The position numbers and the translations under genes are program-made. Positions 18,738 to 27,832 of a stretch of DNA of 31,247 nucleotides are shown one piece after another; position 1 is the stretch's first letter, and every line of letters starts with the position of its first letter. Location of the stretch: the IMG/VR virus record IMGVR_UViG_3300027503_000046, positions 1 to 31,247 of that record. One strand, 5' to 3'. This DNA is from a virus. The notes below the pieces were generated by a model, which was given only the letters and a program-made list of their open reading frames with translations, did no database searches and was not told the origin of the DNA.

Positions 18738-20170
18738 ATTATACCTCTATTTAAAATATCTTCATATCCTTGCCCTGCCAATTGCCCTAATGCCTGAATT
18801 CTGCTTAATCTACTTGGATCATATTGTTGTAATAATTGCTGTCTATTTAAATTTAATTGTTGTTGATATTGTGCTAATTTTGGCTGTAAAGACCAATCTT
18901 GAGTTTGATACCATTTATTTAAAGATTCCGTATTTCCTGCTATTGTATTATATTGATTTTGCAAATCATTTCTAAGTGTTGATTCATTATTTAATCTTGC
19001 TTGTAAATTGTTTATTTCGTTTTGAATTTTGTTTCTTTCATCATTTTTATTAACAACTTGACCTTCAAATTGAATAGATGGATTTCTATCTGAAGATGCA
19101 ATATTGTTAAATCTTTCGAGTCTTGATTGCAAATTATTTATTTCATTTCTTGTATTATTTATTTGTTGATTAGAATTATTTAAATTAGTTCCTATATTTT
19201 GCATTGCTGAATTATTTTCAGCAATTCTTTGATTATAATTATCTAATGATTGCTGTCTATATTGTGCTACTTCAAGATCAGTAAATCTTGGATCTGCAGT
19301 TCTTGCAGATAAACCTGTCTTTTCTTGGACATAAGAAGGATTGATTGTTTGTAAAAATTGTTCTTGTTCTTGTCTTTTTTTTGCTAATTCATTTTGTATT
19401 GCAGACTGAGAAATAAATGGCATTTGTCCTATTTGGCTTGCAAGTTCTTGTTGTGATGCAAAACTTTCTGGTTGTAAAGCTTGCAAAGTTTCCGCTTGTT
19501 TTCTACCTGCCTCAAGTTGTGCTATTCCTCCTGGAGTCTGCTCTGCTATAAACCTATCAAGTTGTGATTCTCCTCTGGTTGCAAGTTCAGGTTTTGCCCT
19601 TTGAGATCTTAGATATTCCTGAAGTCCTCCTCCTGTTATATCTGTTTGTAATCCAGTAGCTAAATTTTGTCTAGTAGATTGTAGCTGTTGTTGAGATTGC
19701 TCTAAAGGACTTAATAAAGATTGTGCTGTTGGTATATTTTCTGCTCCTGTTCTTAATGCTGTAAAACGCTCTAATTGTGGAGTCTGTTTTATAAATTCTT
19801 CAGGAGACTTAAAAGCACTTTCAACAAGTTGTCCTCTTTCTCTAATTCCTTCTAGCCCTTTTTGTGCTTCAGTTTGTGCTGTCCTAAATGCTCCTAGACC
19901 TGACTCTGCTCCCGTTTGTGCTTGACCTACTCTTTGCTGTATCAATCTTGCATTTGGATTTAATTCACCGCTCTCGGGTTCATTTGCTCTAATGTAACTT
20001 TGTAAATTTGTAAAACGTCCACTGCCTTTTGTTCCAGAAGAAACTGATCTTTGTCCCTGTCCTGGAATTACACCTTGACCCAAGACTCCGATTGATTGTC
20101 CTAATATTGGAGCCATAGAATTATTTTGAGTTTGATCTTGATTTTGTGGTTGAGATTGAAATATTGCCAT
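18734..20170 (-). CDS. Putative internal virion protein, Gln/Asn-rich coiled coil, 478 aa
   Basis: The sequence is dominated by Gln, Asn and charged helix, including heptad-like blocks (NNSNQQINNTRNEINNLQSR and NEINNLQARLNNESTLRNDL, about 325-420). No signal, membrane segment or catalytic motif is present. It begins the three-gene Gln-rich cluster after the tail genes. An ejection or internal core role is likely by position. Confidence 0.65.
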   Translation of the reverse strand: MAIFQSQPQNQDQTQNNSMAPILGQSIGVLGQGVIPGQGQRSVSSGTKGSGRFTNLQSYIRANEPESGELNPNARLIQQRVGQAQTGAESGLGAFRTAQTEAQKGLEGIRERGQLVESAFKSPEEFIKQTPQLERFTALRTGAENIPTAQSLLSPLEQSQQQLQSTRQNLATGLQTDITGGGLQEYLRSQRAKPELATRGESQLDRFIAEQTPGGIAQLEAGRKQAETLQALQPESFASQQELASQIGQMPFISQSAIQNELAKKRQEQEQFLQTINPSYVQEKTGLSARTADPRFTDLEVAQYRQQSLDNYNQRIAENNSAMQNIGTNLNNSNQQINNTRNEINNLQSRLERFNNIASSDRNPSIQFEGQVVNKNDERNKIQNEINNLQARLNNESTLRNDLQNQYNTIAGNTESLNKWYQTQDWSLQPKLAQYQQQLNLNRQQLLQQYDPSRLSRIQALGQLAGQGYEDILNRGII

Positions 20171-20173
20171 GTC

Positions 20174-20590
20174 TTAAAATCCTATTAAAGTTACTATATA
20201 TTCTTTGTTATCTTCCAAGCCTGCAATGTAATGAATAGTAATTGTCCCATCGTTATTGTCATACCATGATACCGATAAGGCATTATGTTTTTTACTTGGA
20301 TTCCCTGCCTCTAAAACTTGTCCTAATAATAATACAGCTGTCTTACGTCCTAAGGTATTAAGATAATTAATTTCAGTGAATACTTTACTTGAGTAATTTG
20401 TAGCAGTTCTAAAATTTAAAACTTTTATTTGTCCTTTTACATTTTCAGGTATAGTAAGATTTCGATTAAATGCAGAATAAACTTCTTCTATAAATTGATT
20501 CAATGGAGATAATAAAGAATCGACCCATTGAGGAATGTCTCCTCCGAGATCTGACCTTTGAACTCTCTTTATTGTAGGCAGGCTAGCCAT
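20174..20590 (-). CDS. Putative tail-associated virion protein, 138 aa
   Basis: It has the pattern of a small podovirus virion protein found next to the tail nozzle: an N-terminal helix (DIPQWVDSLLSPLNQFIEEV), ALNR-like NLTIPENVKGQIKVLNF, then a beta-rich C-terminal half with VSWYDNNDGTITIHYIAGLE. The start overlaps the stop of the nozzle gene (TAATG). I recognise the style of protein but not an established function. Confidence 0.68.
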   Translation of the reverse strand: MASLPTIKRVQRSDLGGDIPQWVDSLLSPLNQFIEEVYSAFNRNLTIPENVKGQIKVLNFRTATNYSSKVFTEINYLNTLGRKTAVLLLGQVLEAGNPSKKHNALSVSWYDNNDGTITIHYIAGLEDNKEYIVTLIGF

Positions 20591-23043
20591 TATTTAAACC
20601 TCTCCGACATTGGCTCAAACATTGCAGATAGTCCCTGTATTGCAAAATAAGATTGTGCTTTTTTGGATCTCACTCTAAAAAATACCCACGATGCTCTTCG
20701 TTTTAATAAAGGAATATAAGTTCTTATTGGATAAGCAAGTCCTGTCCCTAGCCCCCAAGGAATCGAATTCCAAGCAAAACTTCCCCATTGGTCTGATCTT
20801 AATGGACTAATTTCTGTGTATTCCACATTCGAGTCAAAATTGGAACTAAATCCCACTTCAATACTGCTAAAATCAGCAGTTCTAAAAAGCATTGTAATTT
20901 CTCGCCAATGTTTCAAGATCCCAGGGTTCTGGCTGTCATTTTGAGACCACTCTAAGATTGATTGAATTGGCTGATATGCATTTGCAGATCCTGCCACAAA
21001 TCCTACTCCACTTTCAACAGTAACGTCATTTCCAAGTTTTGCAGTTACTACAGATGATACTGCTCCCTGCCTTATCACCATGTCAACAGATACATTTGTA
21101 GCACTAGCCATAGTTAAAACATTATTATTGATTGAATTTATTGTAATACTAAAAGCATCATCAACATAATCGGTAGAATTAAATGATTTTCTTTCTTTGT
21201 AAATATATCCATCAACTCCGCCCATATACAATCTACTATCGAATACTATTCCACAGGATCTATTATGTATGTACTTAGTCCATGCATTTGTAAAAAAATT
21301 ATAAACATAAGCTTGTGTAGGATAAGAATCAGTCTCTAAAGTTTTACAATAGAATAAATATTTTCTATCTACTTCATAAGATACACCAAACGATAAAGTA
21401 CTAAAATTACTTAATGTTTCTGACTGAAGTATTTGATCTTCTATTGGTCTTGATAATATCTCAATTCCATTGTCTGATATTGCACTTATTCCCTGATCTG
21501 TATAGCAATATATTTGATTATTAATTTCAACTGCTGACTCAATAGCTAATAATTTAACAGTATTATCAAATAATGATATTCTTAAACTACCTGGGTCTTC
21601 TCCAATAATTCTATAAACACCATCTTCTTTTAATACAAATACAGAATCTCTTAACGGAATAACTCTAAATATTTCTATTCCTCTAGATCCAGCATCAACA
21701 TAATTTAATAAAGGGACTGCCTCAGGTTGTTGTAATTTACTAAAATATATTCTGTTGGGATTCTCATCATTAGTGCTTGCATTGTCAGTCCCTGAAGTTT
21801 GTAGTACTGGATTCCAGCATGTAGTCCTTGATGATATTAGATAAAATGTATTTACGCTATAATCATTTGCCTGAAGCCATATCCTTCCAGGTAGATCATC
21901 ATAACCGGATATATAATAAGCACTAAGATTTGTGTCTTTAAGATTTATAATCTTAACTAAACTTCTAGCAGTATCGGCTATATTGCTCGCCGCTGTTCCA
22001 GATGTTACAAGCTGGAATTCTCCATTGGCTGAATTTTCTGCACTCTTGGCAGTATATACTATGCTATTTATTGTTATCGTATCATTAAGAACTAATCCTG
22101 GACTTGATCCAGTAGCAGATATTAAAGTAAGATAAAAGTTTTGTCGAGACTTAGTATTTGCGTAAAAAGTCATATTTTTATAAGTGCAAATATCAATAGA
22201 AAAAGGAGGTTCATCGTTAGATTGCAATATGCCTTCCTGTGTTGGAGAAGTATAAAGATATGCTCCTAGTAATGCCTCCGGAGTAATATCAGTAAAGTCA
22301 ACATACCCATTTGTGATATCTGTATTTGTAATAAGACCTTCATAGACTAACTGTAAATCATCAGAGGGTGTAATACTACTATCTACAATAATAGATCTAT
22401 AGGCTTGAAAAAAATAATCTGTACTATTTATTTTGTCAGGAATATAAAGTCTTAACGATATTTGTTGATTTGATCCACTACTAGCATTAGTAACAATTAA
22501 TCGACCTGAAGGACTGCCATAAATTAAATTATCATTTGCGTCTCTATATCCCCAAAGAAATCTATATGCCACTGATTTGGCATTTGATAAAAATCCACCT
22601 GATGAAAATGATAAAAAATACCCATCTAAAGCCTTAGGCACTCCTGAGTTTATTGGAGTATTTGCAATATTATCTAATTTTTTAATATTTGCATCGGTAG
22701 TAAAATAAAAGTTTTTATTTGCTTGAGTCGATTTAATTCGATGCCCACTAGGAGGAGTATAAGTACCTGTGAAATCTGTGAATGTCCCAGAGCCATTATC
22801 TTTAGCAAGTTTATTATTATAACTTACAAGTAAGGTTCCATTATACTCATATAATGCACTTACTACTCCAGTATAAGACCCAGGCAATTGACCGTATTTT
22901 GATTGTCCTCTTCTAGGTTCTGCCACTGAGCCTTTATCAATTTGAATATTATCAGCTCTTTGAAGTGACCCTTCTGGGATCTCGCTAAATTGATTAGGGT
23001 TAGTATATAATCCTGATATTTTTAGATTTAAAGTTTGAGCCAA
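20590..23043 (-). CDS. Tail hub/nozzle-like protein, beta-propeller type, 817 aa
   Basis: The N-terminus (NQFSEIPEGSLQRADNIQID, then VAEPRRGQ) and repeated beta-blade-like segments (GVVSALYEYNGTLLVSYNNK, FRVIPLRDSVFVLKEDGVYRI, INNQIYCYTDQGISAISDNG) are typical of the tubular nozzle that closes short tails, comparable in role to T7 gp12 or P22 gp10. A small inserted beta domain (NNNVLTMASATNVSVDMVIRQ region, about 645-685) may be a decoration. It follows directly after the adaptor gene, as expected for a head-to-tail joining order. Confidence 0.72.
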   Translation of the reverse strand: MAQTLNLKISGLYTNPNQFSEIPEGSLQRADNIQIDKGSVAEPRRGQSKYGQLPGSYTGVVSALYEYNGTLLVSYNNKLAKDNGSGTFTDFTGTYTPPSGHRIKSTQANKNFYFTTDANIKKLDNIANTPINSGVPKALDGYFLSFSSGGFLSNAKSVAYRFLWGYRDANDNLIYGSPSGRLIVTNASSGSNQQISLRLYIPDKINSTDYFFQAYRSIIVDSSITPSDDLQLVYEGLITNTDITNGYVDFTDITPEALLGAYLYTSPTQEGILQSNDEPPFSIDICTYKNMTFYANTKSRQNFYLTLISATGSSPGLVLNDTITINSIVYTAKSAENSANGEFQLVTSGTAASNIADTARSLVKIINLKDTNLSAYYISGYDDLPGRIWLQANDYSVNTFYLISSRTTCWNPVLQTSGTDNASTNDENPNRIYFSKLQQPEAVPLLNYVDAGSRGIEIFRVIPLRDSVFVLKEDGVYRIIGEDPGSLRISLFDNTVKLLAIESAVEINNQIYCYTDQGISAISDNGIEILSRPIEDQILQSETLSNFSTLSFGVSYEVDRKYLFYCKTLETDSYPTQAYVYNFFTNAWTKYIHNRSCGIVFDSRLYMGGVDGYIYKERKSFNSTDYVDDAFSITINSINNNVLTMASATNVSVDMVIRQGAVSSVVTAKLGNDVTVESGVGFVAGSANAYQPIQSILEWSQNDSQNPGILKHWREITMLFRTADFSSIEVGFSSNFDSNVEYTEISPLRSDQWGSFAWNSIPWGLGTGLAYPIRTYIPLLKRRASWVFFRVRSKKAQSYFAIQGLSAMFEPMSERFK

Positions 23044-23046
23044 AAC

Positions 23047-23931
23047 TTACCTCCACAAATATCTTGATAATCTATTTTTAACCGAGATCTTTTTTGGTTG
23101 TGCATCTACCCTAGGACTTATCAATCCTCTATTGTCAGATTCCATTTGTGCATAAGTTAATAGACCTGCTTGCAATCCATTAGTATCACCCATATATTCC
23201 ATCATGCGAACAACTACTGATTGAATCAATAAAGGAATAGTATCTTGTGGAATTTGAGCGAATGGTGATTCATCTTTAGAGCATACATAATACCCAACAG
23301 ATATATCAGAAGTGTCAGACAAATTAACTGTTGCTCCTGATACTGTGCCGGCAGTAGTTTCTTTGGTTGTATCCCAAGGCTGAATATTTTTTACAATATC
23401 AATCTCGCTTCCGGTTGTTATATTTGCAGGTAAATTTGTACTACATACTATTGATGTATTAGTATTTATTGTTGATACTATTGCCCATCGTGTAGATGTT
23501 ACAATTTCAGATGGTCTTTTATAGTAATATATTCTTAACTTTCCACTAGATATTGCCTTAGGATATAATTTAATTTTATTGCCTTCTATGTAATATCCAC
23601 CGAAATAATCGTTTATTTGCGAAGGTGTAAGACGTGGTATAGTTGCAAAAAAAGAATCATTAGTTGTTGAAGTGTAAAGAGTAATTTGATTTATTTTATT
23701 TCCAATTGCATCATAAGGAATATCAATTTCTTCTTGAGTTCCGTCTTGAGTAATCTCATTATAAGTAAGAAAATAATCTTCTCTTACATTCATTATGTAA
23801 GGGATTATTCTATTTTGTAATTCTTCATTCAGCATATCTATAATGTCTGAAGAAGTAAATAAATTTTGTGATGTTGGTATTAATGCCCTTCTCTTGATCT
23901 GAGCAATTAGACCAGTAGAAGTAAAATCCAT
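23047..23931 (-). CDS. Head-tail adaptor-like protein, 294 aa
   Basis: The opening LIAQIKRRALIPTSQNLFTSSDIIDMLNEELQNRIIPYI is the helical motif of connector proteins that dock under the portal (gp4/gp11 role in P22/T7). GNKIKLYPKAISSGKLRIYYYKRP follows in the middle. An inserted beta-rich section (about 170-215) separates it from a helical C-terminal part with basic end (KNRLSRYLWR). It sits between the small tail-side genes and the nozzle gene. Confidence 0.72.
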   Translation of the reverse strand: MDFTSTGLIAQIKRRALIPTSQNLFTSSDIIDMLNEELQNRIIPYIMNVREDYFLTYNEITQDGTQEEIDIPYDAIGNKINQITLYTSTTNDSFFATIPRLTPSQINDYFGGYYIEGNKIKLYPKAISSGKLRIYYYKRPSEIVTSTRWAIVSTINTNTSIVCSTNLPANITTGSEIDIVKNIQPWDTTKETTAGTVSGATVNLSDTSDISVGYYVCSKDESPFAQIPQDTIPLLIQSVVVRMMEYMGDTNGLQAGLLTYAQMESDNRGLISPRVDAQPKKISVKNRLSRYLWR

Positions 23932-23934
23932 GTC

Positions 23935-24276
23935 CTACATTACGCCTTTAAGTTTTTTTCTTAATCTTCCTAAAACTGAATTAGGATCTATTTCCTCTTC
24001 GGTCTCTGGTGGTTCTCCCTCTGACACATCTTCTGCTTGATCTTTGATTGTATTTTCAGGAGGTTCATTTTCTTCCGATGCATCTTCCGCCATATGATCT
24101 TTCATCGGAACTTTATTTGATTCTACTTTTACAATCGTAATACCTTTTTTTTCTGGTTTTATTTTTTCCATGTCAGACATTTCTTTAGGCATAAGTTTTT
24201 CAAGTTCCATGTCTTCCATTTGTGATATAATATCCATAATTGCTTTCATTTTTGCTTGTTTCATGATTCCAGGCAT
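23935..24276 (-). CDS. Acidic Met/Glu-rich protein, 113 aa
   Basis: The start at 24276 (MPGIMKQAKMKAIMDIISQM) is preferred because GGAG lies 8-10 bases upstream; a GTG at 24291 would also be in frame. The first half is Met-rich helix and the second half a disordered acidic linker (EENEPPENTIKDQAEDVSEG) ending in a basic helix (LGRLRKKLKGVM). No known family is recognised. It may be a minor scaffold or assembly factor. Confidence 0.65.
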   Translation of the reverse strand: MPGIMKQAKMKAIMDIISQMEDMELEKLMPKEMSDMEKIKPEKKGITIVKVESNKVPMKDHMAEDASEENEPPENTIKDQAEDVSEGEPPETEEEIDPNSVLGRLRKKLKGVM

Positions 24277-24290
24277 TGTCTTACACTCCA

Positions 24291-24446
24291 CTATTTTTTC
24301 TTTTTGCTAGTCTTTGCTGACTCTTTAAAGTCTTTTGCAGATGGTGCATATTTACTTTTAGGACTTCTCATTCTTTCAGGAGAGCCTTGCTTTATTCGTT
24401 CTCTCTTCGCATGAATATTTTCCCATAGTCCTTTTTTCTTTTCCAT
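24291..24446 (-). CDS. Small basic phage protein, 51 aa
   Basis: The frame MEKKKGLWENIHAKRERIKQ followed by GSPERMRSPKSKYAPSAKDF is a pattern recurring in tailed-phage structural regions, typically a 50-70 residue basic protein beside connector genes; the function is unknown. It starts one base after the chaperone-like gene stop and its stop lies just before the acidic gene. It is under 60 codons and easily missed. Confidence 0.85.
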   Translation of the reverse strand: MEKKKGLWENIHAKRERIKQGSPERMRSPKSKYAPSAKDFKESAKTSKKKK

Positions 24447-24447
24447 T

Positions 24448-24672
24448 TTATTTGCTCCAAATTGGTTGAGGTTCTTCAGGAAAGATTGGATCTTCCACTG
24501 GGTTTAATATTAAATTTCTTAATTGGCTTCGATAGTTTTCAAATTCTGACTTGTTAGATATATTCACATCTGGCAATACAGACCAATCACAATTTGCAAT
24601 ACGTTTTTTTGATTCTGATTTGCATTGTTCTTTTTTAAATTGAGATAATCTTATCTGATCTACTACTATCAT
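24448..24672 (-). CDS. Tail-fibre assembly chaperone-like protein, 74 aa
   Basis: The pattern CDWSVLPDVNISNKSEFENYRSQLRNLILNPVED, then FPEEPQPIW, matches small phage tail assembly chaperones (DW...LPD...YR..LR...P..P). It follows the fibre gene by one small gene, where such chaperones are usually encoded. The start at 24672 (MIVVDQIRLSQF) gives an ATGA overlap; an ATG at 24684 would add four residues. Confidence 0.75.
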   Translation of the reverse strand: MIVVDQIRLSQFKKEQCKSESKKRIANCDWSVLPDVNISNKSEFENYRSQLRNLILNPVEDPIFPEEPQPIWSK

Positions 24673-24932
24673 TGCACTGCCCATTCATTATATTCAGGAT
24701 ATTTTTTTGCAAACTCTTCTTTTGTAAGACCTATTCCATCAGCATTGTCTTTATTGATTTCCATAATCCAAAAGTTTCTTGTTTCACGAGAAGGCAAATC
24801 AGATTCTTTTACAAGTTTATAATATAAACCACTTGGGACATCTTTGTCTGCTATAATTTTAATATCAATATTTTGTATTGCAGGGATAAGTATTTTTAAT
24901 CCTTCTATTATATCATTATATACAATTATCAT
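24669..24932 (-). CDS. Hypothetical fibre-associated protein, 87 aa
   Basis: It has mixed alpha/beta composition: MIIVYNDIIEGLKILIPAIQ, then KIIADKDVPSGLYYKLVKESDLP and RNFWIMEINKDNADGIG, ending in a helix EEFAKKYPEYNEWAV. This resembles small proteins that sit between phage fibre and chaperone genes. It overlaps the fibre gene by four bases (ATGA) and the chaperone gene by four. Confidence 0.7.
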   Translation of the reverse strand: MIIVYNDIIEGLKILIPAIQNIDIKIIADKDVPSGLYYKLVKESDLPSRETRNFWIMEINKDNADGIGLTKEEFAKKYPEYNEWAVQ

Positions 24933-26047
24933 CTAAATATACCTATTGAAATATTATCCGCATCATATAATGTTCCACTTTGTTGTGATGATATTCTTAC
25001 AGAACTAGTAGATTTAGGACTAGCTTGATTTACTCCGGCTATATAAGAATTATAAGCACTACTGCTATTAGATCCTGCAACAGATCCCAATATACAATAA
25101 TTTACATCCGGCATAGCAGTTGTAAAATTAACAGTATAATCGCCTACTCCATTATCAGTAATACTTGTCACATTTCCGCTTGCTCTAATTGCAACAGTAC
25201 CTGTACCATTAAAATTCACCCATGCACGACACTTATATTCATTATATAAAGTTGTATTACTTCCTGATAAATCTGGTACTACTGAACTTTGTTGTCCTAT
25301 TGAATTTAATCTTGATCTTGATACTCCTCCAGTCACAAAATCCAAAATATCAGCGGAACTATGACCTATCCCTGTGTTTGTATCTCCTGTGAAAGTTATG
25401 GGAGGTGCAGTTGTGACATTAGTGGAATTACTAGCTGTCAATATTCCGCTTGTAGTTATATCTGATGTTACTCCGAGAGTTCCTGCAATTGAAGTATTGC
25501 CAGTCAATGCTGTTACATTAAATTTATTTGTGTTGATTGCAACATCACCAATAACACTTAGAGTATTAGACAAAGTAGTGGCACCAGTAACTCCAAGAGT
25601 TCCGCCAACAGTTTCATTTGCGCTAATAGCAACATCACCAACAACATCAAGAGCCTGAGCAGGAGTTGTTTTATTTATTCCTACTCTATTATTTGCTGGA
25701 TCAACATATAAAGTTCCAGAATCTACATTTACAATTCCAGTGACTCCGATTGTGTCAGAGTTTGCATTTCCTAATTGAGTATTTCCATTTACTGTTAAGT
25801 TGTTGGTAAGTGTTACATTTCCTGTAAGACTAGTTGTCCCACCTACAGAAAGATTTGCATCAAGAGTAGTATTTCCAGTTACATCAAGAGTTCCAGGAAG
25901 ATCAACTGTAGTACCTGTAGACAGACCAACTTTAGCAAATGCAGATGATGTTTGAACGGCAAAGTCAGTCGCTTCATCTCCCCAGTTTGTATCACCAGTT
26001 TGAGGATAATTAATAGACTCGCCGTTTACATTTACTACTATGGACAT
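24929..26047 (-). CDS. Tail fibre/receptor-binding protein, 372 aa
   Basis: The N-terminus (NYPQTGDTNWGDEATDFAVQ) is a virion attachment motif common in phage fibres. Residues 50-230 are repeats of the form TLxVTGxTTL, predicted to build a trimeric beta-structured shaft. The C-terminal domain begins near 268 (YKCRAWVNFNGTGTVAIRAS) and continues YTVNFTTAMPDVNYCILGSV, a widespread phage fibre tip likely contacting the host surface. No intramolecular chaperone domain is seen; a separate chaperone-like gene follows two genes later. Confidence 0.88.
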   Translation of the reverse strand: MSIVVNVNGESINYPQTGDTNWGDEATDFAVQTSSAFAKVGLSTGTTVDLPGTLDVTGNTTLDANLSVGGTTSLTGNVTLTNNLTVNGNTQLGNANSDTIGVTGIVNVDSGTLYVDPANNRVGINKTTPAQALDVVGDVAISANETVGGTLGVTGATTLSNTLSVIGDVAINTNKFNVTALTGNTSIAGTLGVTSDITTSGILTASNSTNVTTAPPITFTGDTNTGIGHSSADILDFVTGGVSRSRLNSIGQQSSVVPDLSGSNTTLYNEYKCRAWVNFNGTGTVAIRASGNVTSITDNGVGDYTVNFTTAMPDVNYCILGSVAGSNSSSAYNSYIAGVNQASPKSTSSVRISSQQSGTLYDADNISIGIFR

Positions 26048-26115
26048 TATTTACCTTTTTTCTTGCTTACAGGTTTTTTAACTGGCATCTTAGAGCCTGA
26101 TTTTTTACCGTACAT
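26047..26115 (-). CDS. Very short basic protein, 22 aa
   Basis: The frame MYGKKSGSKMPVKKPVSKKK ends GK and its stop overlaps the fibre ATG as TAATG. AAGGAG lies 6 bases before the start. Such MYGKKs-type Lys-rich micro-proteins recur next to capsid genes in many phages; the function is unknown. A translational-coupling leader for the fibre gene is an alternative. Confidence 0.72.
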   Translation of the reverse strand: MYGKKSGSKMPVKKPVSKKKGK

Positions 26116-26138
26116 GTTTTCTCCTTATATGTATTTCA

Positions 26139-26160
26139 GAGAGGGAATTTACTCCCTCTC
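26139..26160 (-). terminator. Stem-loop after the capsid gene
   Basis: On the minus strand GAGAGGGA (26160-26153) and TCCCTCTC (26146-26139) form a perfect 8-bp stem with a 6-base loop. No T-run follows. It may be a partial terminator or an RNA 3'-end protector that keeps capsid mRNA more abundant than the downstream genes. Confidence 0.6.
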
Positions 26161-26171
26161 ATTTAGTTTGT

Positions 26172-27692
26172 TTATGCTACTGTAAACCCAGTGACTTTTG
26201 TGCACTTAGCTGGAGCCATACAGAGTAAAGCTTGATCTGCATATGCTCTAACTTCATACCCAGCATTACTTGGAAGTTGCAGAAATATTTCTGTGCTATC
26301 CATCCCAGGAGTTTGAAAAGTTACATCTGTTGCACCTACTCGGATAAACTGTTTTTTAGGAATAATGAAAATCTCGCCAGCTTTTACAATTGGATGAGGT
26401 TCAATTTCTATCTTTCCATTTGCACCATAAAAGGCAAGCGATTGAGTTCCATTTTCAAGTTTTGCAGGTTTGTAAGACTGGTCATATCTTCTTAGTCCTG
26501 ATTCGGTAGATGCCAGAGAATTCCATGAAGATATTGGAACATACGCACAAACATCTTCCATTAATCCTTGTGCTACAGCGTTTTCAGTAGCGGCAATAAT
26601 AGACGATAGACTGATTGCTCCGGATGCTGTATATTCGTTACCTTTGAAGAGAGAATATACACTATTATCAATACCAAATAAAGAACCTGAAGTAGTGATG
26701 ATCTTATCAATACCTAAGAAATCTTTTCCTTTGGTTCCGTTGAAATACACATAAATTCCACCATTGAAATCAGCTTGTGCTACTGCCAACAAAGCAGTTA
26801 CACCAGTTGATGTTCCAGTTAATTTTAATCTTTTATAAACTGGATCAACAGTAGAAATTGTGAATACTGAATCAGTAGAAGAGGAAATTAAAGTTGAATT
26901 ATCGTCTTTATAAAATTGTAATTCAGCTCCTGCTTTTCCAGCCCAAAGACCTGTTGACCATTGAGCCTTATCAACATAATACCATGCAGTTGTTGAGGAT
27001 GGAGAAATCTTTACAAAAGGACCGATTGTGCAAGCCTGAGCAGTCGCATTAGTACCGGTATTTACTGTCAATGTAAAAGTCTTAACTCCCGTAACTGTAA
27101 TAATTCCAGTAGTAGCAACAACAGAATTTCCAGCATCGTCAGTAAAACTTACGGTATCGCCATTTGCAAGACCATGATTATTTGCAGTTGTTACTGTTGC
27201 AGTTGTAGATGATCTTGTGTAAGTAGCGGCGCCTAAAGATGATCCAGAAGAACCCGAACCACTGCCGGAACCTAAAGAAGAACCACCATAAAAAGCAGAA
27301 AGTTCCAATCTGTTAGACATAGACTCAACCATATTTTCAAACAAAGTTGCCGTAGCGTCGGCAAATGCTTCTTTGTTGGAAGTAGCCGCTGCTGCTGCTT
27401 TGTAAGAAATCTGAGATTGTAATACTTTTTCCGCACCTCTGACTTGTGCATTCTTGGTTCCCATTGCAAGAGCACCATTTAATGCAAATGCTGTTCCATC
27501 CCCATCGTTATAAGTGAATCCTTGTTCTGCTTGAAGAACTACAGGAACATTATAATAATCCCCTAGTTTTTTTCTTCTCTCGAAAGGAACTTCTTTTATA
27601 AATTTTGCACTCTCAGGAATCAGATTGATGAGAGAGTCGCCATAGATTTGTTTGTAAAAACCGTTTAGTGTTGCTAGTGTATTAGCTGACAT
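26172..27692 (-). CDS. Major capsid protein with inserted NHGL-type domain
   Basis: The 506-residue product of the gene after scaffold is the HK97-fold-like coat candidate: FIKEVPFERRKKLGDYYNVPV (33-53), acceptor-loop-like region 55-110, and a C-terminal half with QGLMEDVCAYVPISSWNSLA and IEPHPIVKAGEIFIIPKKQF. Residues 137-153 are a Gly/Ser linker that leads into an inserted beta domain (about 155-222) with NNHGLANGDTVSFTDDAG. That insert would probably protrude on the capsid surface. It has its own strong promoter and a GAGG ribosome site. The coat assignment rests on gene order and length; the fold is inferred. Confidence 0.85.
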   Translation of the reverse strand: MSANTLATLNGFYKQIYGDSLINLIPESAKFIKEVPFERRKKLGDYYNVPVVLQAEQGFTYNDGDGTAFALNGALAMGTKNAQVRGAEKVLQSQISYKAAAAATSNKEAFADATATLFENMVESMSNRLELSAFYGGSSLGSGSGSGSSGSSLGAATYTRSSTTATVTTANNHGLANGDTVSFTDDAGNSVVATTGIITVTGVKTFTLTVNTGTNATAQACTIGPFVKISPSSTTAWYYVDKAQWSTGLWAGKAGAELQFYKDDNSTLISSSTDSVFTISTVDPVYKRLKLTGTSTGVTALLAVAQADFNGGIYVYFNGTKGKDFLGIDKIITTSGSLFGIDNSVYSLFKGNEYTASGAISLSSIIAATENAVAQGLMEDVCAYVPISSWNSLASTESGLRRYDQSYKPAKLENGTQSLAFYGANGKIEIEPHPIVKAGEIFIIPKKQFIRVGATDVTFQTPGMDSTEIFLQLPSNAGYEVRAYADQALLCMAPAKCTKVTGFTVA

Positions 27693-27793
27693 CGTTATAC
27701 CTCGATAAATTTAATAATGAGATTTAGAGTTCTCTTCTCTGGTATATCGAATCAGCTTGTGACCCTTGTTGTAATATGTATTGCGAGTAAGTT

Positions 27794-27832
27794 TTCGCTT
27801 AAAATAAGGAGATCAATGAGACCATAAGCGAA
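27794..27832. promoter_or_regulatory. Inverted repeat over the capsid transcription start (operator candidate)
   Basis: TTCGCTTA (27794-27801) and TAAGCGAA (27825-27832) are perfect inverted copies spaced by 23 bases. The second arm spans the gap between the -10 hexamer and the predicted start, so in RNA only one arm would remain. This favours a protein-binding site over an RNA hairpin, unless transcription starts further upstream. Confidence 0.4.
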
